The notes under the pieces: generated by a model
Told to the model about the DNA's origin: nothing
The model's input: the letters and a program-made list of their open reading frames with translations, nothing else
Databases searched by the model: none
Part shown: positions 1 through 5,036 of the stretch, one piece after another
How positions within the stretch are numbered: the stretch's first letter is position 1
Layout: each line of letters starts with the position of its first letter
Position numbers and translations under genes: made by a program
NCBI GenBank assembly: GCA_903849835.1
Contig: CAINKA010000118.1
Location: 1 to 10,920 of the forward strand
Direction of reading: 5' to 3'
Origin: an uncultured Alphaproteobacteria bacterium
Lineage (GTDB): Bacteria > Pseudomonadota > Alphaproteobacteria > Rickettsiales > UBA1997
Length of the DNA stretch: 10,920 bases

Positions 1-1
1 A

Positions 2-154
2 GGCCGAACAGAAAATAATCGTGTCGTTAACTTTATAGGTCATCCTCGCTTAGCGGGGCATTTTGTTAATGTTGAAATAGCTGAAGCGTTGCCTAATTCT
101 TTACGCGGAAGAATGGTCGATATCTCAGATGATAAACTAATTTCTAATTCTTAA
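2..154 (+). CDS. miaB: MiaB-like tRNA methylthiotransferase, C-terminal fragment (TRAM domain)
   Basis: The reading frame is open from the window edge to a TAA stop and gives the last 50 residues of a protein whose start lies outside the window. The residues RVVNFIGHPRLAGHFVNVEI and the following EALPNSLRGRM match the C-terminal TRAM domain of radical-SAM methylthiotransferases of the MiaB type, which add a methylthio group to isopentenyladenosine at position 37 of tRNAs; the TRAM domain binds the tRNA. The catalytic radical-SAM part is not visible, so a related methylthiotransferase or another TRAM protein cannot be excluded. It reads in the same direction as the thiolase gene, whose ATG starts 12 bases after this stop, so the two may be co-transcribed. 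Confidence 0.72.
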   Translation, partial: GRTENNRVVNFIGHPRLAGHFVNVEIAEALPNSLRGRMVDISDDKLISNS

Positions 155-166
155 TTTTAAAAACTT

Positions 167-1459
167 ATGAAAGAGCGCATCGCAATTATTTCCGGCTTCA
201 GATCGCCAATGGGCAAAGCTGGCGGAGTCATGAAAAACCTGACCGCGCATGATCTTGGCGCTCGCATCGTCAAAGAAGTTTTAATTCGTTCGCAAGTTGA
301 TCCAGAAAAAATTGACGAGGTGATTATTGGCAATGTCGCAAATCCTGCGGATGCTGCAAATATTGCGCGCGTGATTGCGCTCAAAGCTGGAATTCCTGAG
401 CATGTTCCTGCCTTCACAGTGCACAGAAATTGTGCTTCGGGAATGGAAGCGATGACAACTTCTTGCTCGAAAATTTTGAACGGCGAAGCGGAAATTATTT
501 TGGCGGGCGGCGTCGAATCGATGAGTCACATTCCGCTTTTTTTCGGCAAAAAAATGACGGCGCTTTTTGTGAATTTAATGAAGGCGAAAACTTTCGGACA
601 AAAACTTTCGCTGCTTTTGACTTTCCGTCCATACTTCCTCACGCCAGTCGTGGGGCTGGTTCAAGGCCTCACTGATCCGATCTCCGGATTGATCATGGGC
701 TGCACCGCAGAAAATATTGCCAAGGATTTTAAGATCACTCGCGAAGAGCAAGACGAGTTCTCTCTGCTCTCGCACCAAAAGGCCGAAGCCGCAACTGCGA
801 AGGGAATTTTTCGCGAAGAAATTATTCCAGTTTTCAACAATGACGAAAAAAATTCGCTGATGATTGAAGAGGATGAAGGCATTCGCAAAGGCCAAACTTT
901 GGATGCGCTGGCGAAGATGAAACCTTACTTCGAAAAAGTGACGGGAACCGTGACAGTGGCCAATTCGTCGCAAGTCACCGACGGTGCCGCTTTTGCGATT
1001 TTGATGCGTGAATCGAAAGCGAAAGAGCTCGGTTTGGAACCACTCGGCTACATTCGCGAATTTGCTTACGCAGGGATGGATCCAAGCAGAATGGGGCTCG
1101 GCCCAGTTTTTGCGACAAAAAAACTTTTCGACAAATCAGGTTTTAGCTTGAAAGACATGGAGCTCATCGAAATCAACGAAGCCTTCTCCGCCCAAGTAAT
1201 TGGCTGCACGCGAGCTTTCGCTTCGCAAGAATTCTGCGAGAAAAATTTTGGAATGGCGCAAGCGATGGGCGAAATAAGTCCTGAAATTTTAAACGTGAAT
1301 GGCGGCGGTGTTGCGCTCGGCCATCCAGTCGGAATGTCCGGCGCCAGAATCATCATCCACCTACTTCGCGAACTAAAACGTCGCGGAAAAAATCGTGGTC
1401 TCGCAACCCTCTGCATCGGCGGCGGGCAGGGTGGGGCAGTGGTGGTGGAAGTTAATTAG
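167..1459 (+). CDS. Acetyl-CoA acyltransferase (thiolase), FadI/trifunctional beta-subunit type
   Basis: A 430-residue thiolase that should cleave 3-ketoacyl-CoA with CoA, or run the reverse condensation. The nucleophilic cysteine is Cys89 in HRNCASGMEA, the NEAF motif is at 337-340, the catalytic histidine is His386 in GGVALGHPVG, and the second catalytic cysteine is Cys416 in LCIGGGQGG. All the key residues are present. The length and the extended loop at about 138-180 (KAKTFGQKLSLLL and what follows) resemble FadI and mitochondrial trifunctional beta subunits more than short PhaA/AtoB acetoacetyl-CoA thiolases of about 393 residues. No FadJ-like hydratase/dehydrogenase partner is in the window, so its pathway is unclear. 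There is no clear ribosome binding site before the ATG; the next in-frame ATG is at position 15, which would remove the conserved start of the fold. Confidence 0.93.
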   Translation: MKERIAIISGFRSPMGKAGGVMKNLTAHDLGARIVKEVLIRSQVDPEKIDEVIIGNVANPADAANIARVIALKAGIPEHVPAFTVHRNCASGMEAMTTSCSKILNGEAEIILAGGVESMSHIPLFFGKKMTALFVNLMKAKTFGQKLSLLLTFRPYFLTPVVGLVQGLTDPISGLIMGCTAENIAKDFKITREEQDEFSLLSHQKAEAATAKGIFREEIIPVFNNDEKNSLMIEEDEGIRKGQTLDALAKMKPYFEKVTGTVTVANSSQVTDGAAFAILMRESKAKELGLEPLGYIREFAYAGMDPSRMGLGPVFATKKLFDKSGFSLKDMELIEINEAFSAQVIGCTRAFASQEFCEKNFGMAQAMGEISPEILNVNGGGVALGHPVGMSGARIIIHLLRELKRRGKNRGLATLCIGGGQGGAVVVEVN

Positions 1460-1568
1460 TTGTAAGTTGTAAGTCGCTAGAGCAGGACGTGGTTTGTAAC
1501 CCCGTCCGGCACTAGGATTTTCCCTTGTCTCACGCAAATCACCCGTCTGACCGCTTACGCGGTCATCC
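1460..1568. repeat. Spacer with heptad remnant, solo element hairpin and a second hairpin
   Basis: Between the thiolase stop and ppa lies a string of repeat debris. Degenerate GTAAGTT/GTAAGTC heptads fill about 1460-1478. A solo half of the palindromic element follows at about 1486-1508 (GGACGTGGTT, TGT, AACCCCGTCC, one mismatched pair). A 6-bp stem is at 1549-1564 (GACCGC, loop TTAC, GCGGTC). The order heptad tract then GGTTTGTAACC hairpin is the same as in hscA, which suggests the two repeat types travel or accumulate together. No gene is seen here. Confidence 0.7.
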
Positions 1569-1589
1569 ACCCTCTTTTTCAAAGAGGGT
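1569..1589 (+). promoter_or_regulatory. Hairpin upstream of ppa
   Basis: ACCCTCTTT, loop TTC, AAAGAGGGT forms a perfect 9-bp stem with a 3-base loop. It ends 25 bases before the ppa start codon. It is followed by TTACC rather than a T run, so it is not a classical intrinsic terminator for the thiolase gene. It could end or stabilise the upstream transcript, affect the ppa leader, or simply be part of the repeat debris to its left. Confidence 0.45.
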
Positions 1590-1614
1590 TTACCTAAACT
1601 TAAATCAAAATTTT

Positions 1615-2142
1615 ATGAACATCGAAAAAATCTCCATCGGCAAAGACGCCCCAAACCAAGTCAACGTAATCATCGAGTGCCCGATGAATGCTGATCCCGT
1701 GAAATACGAAATGGACAAAGATTCCGGCGCGATTTTCGTCGATCGCTTCATCGCCACGCCGATGCATTACCCCTGCAATTACGGCTTCATTCCGCACACT
1801 TTGTCGGATGATGGCGATCCGTGCGACGTGCTCGTGATCTCGGATTTTCCTGTCGTACCCGGTGCCGTAATCGCCGTAAAACCCGTCGGAGTTTTGATGA
1901 TGGAAGATGAAAAAGGCGGCGACGAAAAAATTCTCGCAGTGCCCGCCAAGAAGCTGAACTCGCAGTTTGAAGCGGTTGAGTCTTACGAAGAATTACCCGC
2001 AAACCTAATCGCCAAAATCAAACATTTCTTCGAGCATTACAAAGATTTGGAAAAAGGAAAATGGGTGAAAGTGACAGGCTTCGAAGGCGCGCAAAAGGCG
2101 CGGGAGTTGATTTTGGAAGGGATCGAACGGGCGAAGAAATAA
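1615..2142 (+). CDS. ppa: Inorganic pyrophosphatase, type I
   Basis: A 175-residue cytoplasmic enzyme that hydrolyses pyrophosphate to phosphate with Mg2+, pulling biosynthetic reactions forward. The family signature is at 66-72 (DGDPCDV). Residues equivalent to the known E. coli active site are all visible with a one-residue offset: Lys30, Glu32, Arg44, Tyr56, Asp66, Asp68, Asp71, Asp98, Asp103, Lys105, Tyr142 and Lys143. The length agrees with the 175-176 residue E. coli enzyme. I chose the ATG of MNIEKISIGK; a TTG 90 bases upstream keeps the frame open, but the extra 30 residues would come from hairpin repeat sequence and are not part of the family. No good ribosome binding site is seen. 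HFFEHYKDLEKGKWVKV near the C terminus resembles the rickettsial and other alphaproteobacterial enzymes. Confidence 0.97.
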   Translation: MNIEKISIGKDAPNQVNVIIECPMNADPVKYEMDKDSGAIFVDRFIATPMHYPCNYGFIPHTLSDDGDPCDVLVISDFPVVPGAVIAVKPVGVLMMEDEKGGDEKILAVPAKKLNSQFEAVESYEELPANLIAKIKHFFEHYKDLEKGKWVKVTGFEGAQKARELILEGIERAKK

Positions 2143-2214
2143 TTTTGAACTCCGCAACAAGTGCGTGGAGGCAATGTTTTGGTAACTAATGTCTTTAAAA
2201 AAAATGAGAAAAAT

Positions 2215-2841
2215 ATGTCAAGAGTAGCGGTAGAATTCGAACTAGTGAAGTCGCTCAAGGAGCTGCTTTTACACGTAAAAGAAATATATAATTATCGTCA
2301 TTATGATCATTTGAGCGAACCGAGTCAGCGCGCACGAGAAATTTCTAAGTGCAATTCATCATTTTCTCTAATCACAAGCGCACTCGGTGAAAAGAGTTAT
2401 CCTAAAATCACAAGGGATAATTTTATGAACATAATATTTCCAATATTGAAAGAAATTTATCGATTAGAGGAGTTGGAGATGAAGGATGCTCGCTCTTCTA
2501 AAATTCTTAATCTAATATTAGAAAAGACCGAAGGGATACCAGAAGGAGAGAAGCCTGAGTTGGATGAGAGATTTGGGAGGGAGGTGCTTAGGCTAGGGGC
2601 GCTAAGAGCAGGAGGAGGAGCAGGAGGAGGAGGAGCAAGAATAGAACCACTTAGGGCGGACGCATCGGAGGTAGGAGCAGTAGGAGCGGTAGGAGCAGTA
2701 GGAGCAAGAATAGAATTACCAAGTTCGTCGCTTAGGAGGGCGGGCGCATCGTCATCAGGGCCATCAGCATTTTCTGTGCCGCCGCCGCGGCCCACTTCTG
2801 TGTCGCCGCCGCGGCCCACCAAGTGTTGCGTGATTCAATAA
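2215..2841 (+). CDS. Unrecognised protein with low-complexity tail and C-terminal CaaX-like motif
   Basis: I do not recognise this 208-residue protein. Residues 1-115 look globular and mainly helical (FELVKSLKELLLHVKEIYNY, then NFMNIIFPILKEIYRLEELE). Residues 116-205 are low complexity: Gly-rich at 132-141, VGAVGAVGAVGA at 153-164, two related stretches that begin ARIE, and an 8-residue Pro repeat giving PPPRPTSVSPPRPTK at 189-203. The last five residues are Cys-Cys-Val-Ile-Gln. Cys-Val-Ile-Gln fits the eukaryotic CaaX prenylation box, and PPRPTK fits a class II SH3 ligand (PxxPxK). There is no signal peptide or membrane segment. The ATG at 2215 has only a weak GAG upstream; an in-frame GTG at 2161 is possible. 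The repetitive, GC-rich tail differs in composition from the A+T-rich front half. A host-targeted effector is my inference, not shown. Confidence 0.7.
   Translation: MSRVAVEFELVKSLKELLLHVKEIYNYRHYDHLSEPSQRAREISKCNSSFSLITSALGEKSYPKITRDNFMNIIFPILKEIYRLEELEMKDARSSKILNLILEKTEGIPEGEKPELDERFGREVLRLGALRAGGGAGGGGARIEPLRADASEVGAVGAVGAVGARIELPSSSLRRAGASSSGPSAFSVPPPRPTSVSPPRPTKCCVIQ
2631..2820 (+). repeat. Coding microrepeats in the tail of the CaaX-like protein
   Basis: Three kinds of repeat can be seen. AGGAGCAAGAATAGAA occurs at 2631-2646 and again at 2700-2715, 69 bases apart, and the sequence after each copy is also related (GGGCGGACGCATCG against GGGCGGGCGCATCG), so a unit of about 69 bases was duplicated. 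Between them GGAGCAGTA/GGAGCGGTA units encode Val-Gly-Ala triplets. At 2773-2820 a 24-bp unit is present twice (TCTGTGCCGCC against TCTGTGTCGCC at its start), encoding SVPPPRPT and SVSPPRPT. All unit lengths are multiples of three, so the protein can change length without losing frame. Confidence 0.8.
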
Positions 2842-2857
2842 GATGTTCTCCCTACGC

Positions 2858-2949
2858 CAGATTTGGTTTGTGACTCAGTTTCGAATGTTCATGTAAAAGG
2901 TTTGGTTTGGAAACGAACGTTAGAACGGCAGTTACAAACTCCGTCCTGC
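2858..2949 (+). repeat. Degenerate copy of the two-hairpin palindromic element (copy A)
   Basis: This stretch aligns end to end with the better preserved copy at 3032-3119: TTGGTTTGTGACTCAGT stands for the left hairpin, ATGTTCATGT is the shared linker, GAACG precedes the right arm, and GTTACAAACTCCGTCCTGC is the right hairpin. Both hairpins have lost several pairs, so this appears to be an old copy. It is preceded by TACGCCAGATTTGG (2853-2866), a 14-mer that also occurs at 8716-8729 between the two desulfurase genes. Confidence 0.65.
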
Positions 2950-3013
2950 TTTTTTATGTTTTGATTCACACCTCATCCACTTTTTCCCCCGCGATTTTTT
3001 CTTTCAAAACTGC
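2943..3013 (-). repeat. Duplicated 3' end of hscA (upstream-coordinate copy)
   Basis: These 71 bases repeat 3133-3203 with one mismatch (position 2986 against 3176). The second copy holds the last codons of hscA including its stop, so this one is a detached pseudo-copy of the hscA C terminus lying 3' of the gene. It is followed by unrelated GTCGCAGGACC and then palindromic element copy B. A duplication of a segment of about 190 bases that carried the element, or an insertion that duplicated its target, would both leave this arrangement. Confidence 0.85.
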
Positions 3014-3031
3014 CGTCGCAGGACCCGCTGC

Positions 3032-3119
3032 AGGACTGGGTTTGTAACCCAGTCCTCATGTTCATGTCTTCGTTTCAAGATTGAACTGAACGTGAGGACG
3101 GAGTTACAAACTCCGTCCT
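3032..3119 (+). repeat. Two-hairpin palindromic element (copy B)
   Basis: The left hairpin is AGGACTGGGTT, loop TGT, AACCCAGTCCT (3032-3056); the right one is AGGACGGAGTT, loop ACA, AACTCCGTCCT (3095-3119). Both have perfect 11-bp stems. The two arms are also roughly inverted copies of each other (TGTTCA near the left loop side, TGAACG before the right arm), so the whole element can fold as one long hairpin or as two. The arms differ from each other, but each change is matched by its partner in the same hairpin. It lies just past the hscA stop, so it may also act as a 3' transcript structure; the right hairpin is followed by GCTTTTTTATG, which resembles a terminator for plus-strand transcripts. 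Confidence 0.85.
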
Positions 3120-3150
3120 GCTTTTTTATGTTGTCCTGCTTTTTTATGTT
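3115..3150. repeat. Tandem 18-bp duplication
   Basis: GTCCTGCTTTTTTATGTT occurs twice in direct succession (3115-3132 and 3133-3150) with no mismatch. The first copy forms the end of the palindromic element, the second the beginning of the 71-bp repeat that holds the hscA 3' end. It marks the junction of the duplication in this area. Confidence 0.9.
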
Positions 3151-3203
3151 TTGATTCACACCTCATCCACTTTTTTCCCCGCGATTTTTTCTTTCAAAAC
3201 TGC
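3133..3203 (-). repeat. 71-bp direct repeat covering the hscA 3' end
   Basis: This is the in-gene partner of 2943-3013: the same 71 bases with one difference, 190 bases apart. It includes the hscA stop codon and the last 16 codons. The repeat shows that the gene end was copied and that the original C terminus was kept intact. Confidence 0.85.
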
Positions 3204-5036
3204 ATTAACTTTTTCTAACACCAAATTTTCCGCGGCTTTTCCGAGCTCCATTTGGGCCAGCAAAATCGCATCTCGCGAGGTTTTTTCTTTGATCGCATTT
3301 TCCAAATTTTTCAGCTTCTCAGCGATTAAATTTTTTTCTGTACCAACAAAATTCTCCAAATCTTTTTTGATGATCACCGCATCTTGAGTCGCTTCGGTTG
3401 CGGCTTCGATGAGGAGGCGATTTTCGATGTCGGCTTGCGAATTTTTTAGTGAGTCGAGCAGCATTTTTTTCACCTCATCCTCGCCCAAAGAGTAAGTAGG
3501 GCGCACCTCGATTTCTTGTTTTATTTTTGTGAATTTTTCTTCGGCGGTGACGGTGAGCAATCCGTCAGCGTCAATTTTGAAAGTGACTGCAACCCGCGCC
3601 ATTCCTGCTTTCATCGCGGGGATGTTTTTTATTTCGAAATTGGCGAGTGAGCGGCAATCTTTGCTAAGTTCGCGCTCGCCTTGCACGACGTGGAATTTCA
3701 TTCCGGTTTGATTGTCGGCGTAAGTCGTGAATTCTTTGCTGTAAGCCGTTGGGATTGTTGAATGGCGCGGAATAATTTTGTCGACAATCCCGCCCATCAT
3801 TTCGATTCCGAGTGAAAGCGCGGTGACGTCGAGGAGTAAATTTTTGCCATTATTCCCCCTTTGGCCTGACAAGTTGTAAGCCTGCCAAGCCGCACCAGCA
3901 GCGACGATGCGGTCAGGGTCGATCTGGTCGAGAATTTTTTCTGCGCCGAAAATTTCTGCGAGTTTTTTGCGGACAAGCGGAATTCGTGTTGAACCACCGA
4001 CGAGGATGACGCCTTTGATGGCGCTGGTTTGGAGGTCTAGGTCGTCGATTAGATTGCTGGTGAGGGTGAAAGTTTTTTCGAGTTTTGGGGAGATTAGGTT
4101 TTCGAATTCGGTGCGTGTCAGCGCAGTCGTAAGTCGTAAGTCGTAAGTCGTAAGTGAGGACAACTCCTCCTTAATCCCCTGCCGCGGGATGGGGTTTGTA
4201 ACCCCGTCCCCACGTTCATGTAATCCTAAAGTTTGAACTGAACGTGAAGACGGGGTTACAAACCCCGTCTTGCTCCAAGTTCCGGCCAAGGATGACGAGT
4301 AGGACAACTCCTCCTTAATCTTCCGCGCCTCTCCCAGACTCACACCCAACTTTTCCGCAATCGCCTCATCAAAATCATCCCCACCGAGCTGATTATCTCC
4401 CGCAACGCCAAGCACTTTAAAAACACCTTTCTGCATTTTCAAAACCGAGACATCAAACGTCCCGCCACCCAAATCGTAAACGCAATAAATCCCTTCCGAA
4501 GAATTTTCGAGCCCGTATGCAAGTGCGGCAGCAGTGGGTTCATTGACCAGCCTCACCACTTCCAAATCCGCCAAATTTGCCGCAAGTTTCGTGGCATTTT
4601 TTGCCGCCTCGTCGAAATAAGCCGGAACCGTAATTACAGCTTTCCGTATTTCTGTATTTAAGTTTTGCTCGGCGATTTTTTTTAATTTTTTTAAAATTTC
4701 TGCCGACACTTCTTCGGGGCGGATTTTTCTGTCGCCGATATCGACGCGTACATCGCGTCCTTTACCCATGAGGCGCTTTACGGAAGAGACAGTCGTAAGT
4801 CGTAAGTCGTAAGTCGTAAGTGGGTTGCCGACATCTAAGACGTTTCCACTTTCATCGTAATTCACGATGGACGGCAAAATGTTTTGGCCATTTTCATCGG
4901 CGAGAAATTTTACTTTTTCGTTTTCAACGACAGCGACGAGTGAGTTGGTTGTGCCTAAATCAATGCCGATGATTATCTCTGCGGTGGCTTGCTCTGACTG
5001 GTTTTGTCCTGGTTCTTGGATTTGGAGGAGTGCCAT
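3156..5036 (-). CDS. hscA: Fe-S cluster assembly chaperone HscA (Hsp70 family), with repeat-derived inserts
   Basis: A 626-residue Hsp70 that, with HscB, uses ATP to release the cluster from IscU. Visible motifs: IGIDLGTTNS at 23-32, NEPTAAALAYG at 165-175, DLGGGTFDVS at 188-197, VGGSTRIPLV at 346-355, the linker LLLDVTALSLG at 400-410, then a substrate-binding domain and a helical lid. E. coli HscA has 616 residues. Two stretches do not belong to the family: LTTYDLRLTT at 73-82, and about 246-303, which contains a second copy of IKEELS (240-245 and 288-293), a palindromic element, and again LTTYDLRLTT. The inserts fall in the nucleotide-binding domain at loop positions, before SVKRLMG and before LTRTEF, and keep the frame. 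The start codon overlaps the RhuM stop by one base (TAATG), which suggests translational coupling. The TGA stop comes after KKVDEV. Confidence 0.93.
   Translation of the reverse strand: MALLQIQEPGQNQSEQATAEIIIGIDLGTTNSLVAVVENEKVKFLADENGQNILPSIVNYDESGNVLDVGNPLTTYDLRLTTVSSVKRLMGKGRDVRVDIGDRKIRPEEVSAEILKKLKKIAEQNLNTEIRKAVITVPAYFDEAAKNATKLAANLADLEVVRLVNEPTAAALAYGLENSSEGIYCVYDLGGGTFDVSVLKMQKGVFKVLGVAGDNQLGGDDFDEAIAEKLGVSLGEARKIKEELSYSSSLAGTWSKTGFVTPSSRSVQTLGLHERGDGVTNPIPRQGIKEELSSLTTYDLRLTTALTRTEFENLISPKLEKTFTLTSNLIDDLDLQTSAIKGVILVGGSTRIPLVRKKLAEIFGAEKILDQIDPDRIVAAGAAWQAYNLSGQRGNNGKNLLLDVTALSLGIEMMGGIVDKIIPRHSTIPTAYSKEFTTYADNQTGMKFHVVQGERELSKDCRSLANFEIKNIPAMKAGMARVAVTFKIDADGLLTVTAEEKFTKIKQEIEVRPTYSLGEDEVKKMLLDSLKNSQADIENRLLIEAATEATQDAVIIKKDLENFVGTEKNLIAEKLKNLENAIKEKTSRDAILLAQMELGKAAENLVLEKVNAVLKEKIAGKKVDEV
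4125..4156 (-). repeat. GTAAGTC heptad tract inside hscA (second site)
   Basis: The 32 bases are AGTC, then GTAAGTC three times, then GTAAGTG. The identical 32-mer occurs at 4791-4822 in the same gene. Read on the coding strand it gives LTTYDLRLTT. It abuts the 20-bp direct repeat (4157-4176) that borders the palindromic element. Confidence 0.95.
4157..4320 (-). repeat. Palindromic element (copy C) inserted in hscA between 20-bp direct repeats
   Basis: AGGACAACTCCTCCTTAATC is present exactly at 4157-4176 and 4301-4320, and encodes IKEELS in both places. Between them lie 124 bases with the same two-hairpin build as the element at 3032-3119: left hairpin GGGATGGGGTT, TGT, AACCCCGTCCC (4186-4210, one G-T pair), linker with ACGTTCATGT and GAACTGAACG, right hairpin AGACGGGGTT, ACA, AACCCCGTCT (4248-4270). 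The arms 4191-4218 and 4239-4266 are also complementary to each other except at two positions. The repeat distance is 144 bases, so the frame is preserved; the insert encodes 48 residues including the duplicated IKEELS. The 20-bp repeats may be a target duplication. Confidence 0.9.
4791..4822 (-). repeat. GTAAGTC heptad tract inside hscA (first site)
   Basis: This 32-mer is identical to that at 4125-4156. On the coding strand it encodes LTTYDLRLTT (residues 73-82), placed just before the conserved SVKRLMG of the Hsp70 nucleotide-binding domain, where family members have a short variable segment. Confidence 0.95.

Noticed and set aside
1525..1614. N-terminal extension of the pyrophosphatase from a TTG
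   Set aside because: The added 30 residues come from spacer hairpins; the family starts at MNIEKIS.
2457..2822. Minus-strand open frame of 121 codons opposite the CaaX-like gene, Pro/Ala/Thr-rich
   Set aside because: It is the mirror of the Gly/Ala repeat tail on the plus strand; low complexity keeps both strands open. It has no convincing start context and overlaps a better gene.
4177..4300. hscA as a pseudogene because of the insert
   Set aside because: The frame is intact across all inserts, every Hsp70 motif is present before and after, and insert lengths preserve the frame.
4125..4822. CRISPR-like array in the repeated GTAAGTC tracts
   Set aside because: The units are 7 bp without spacers, and the tracts lie within open reading frames. 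No cas genes are present.
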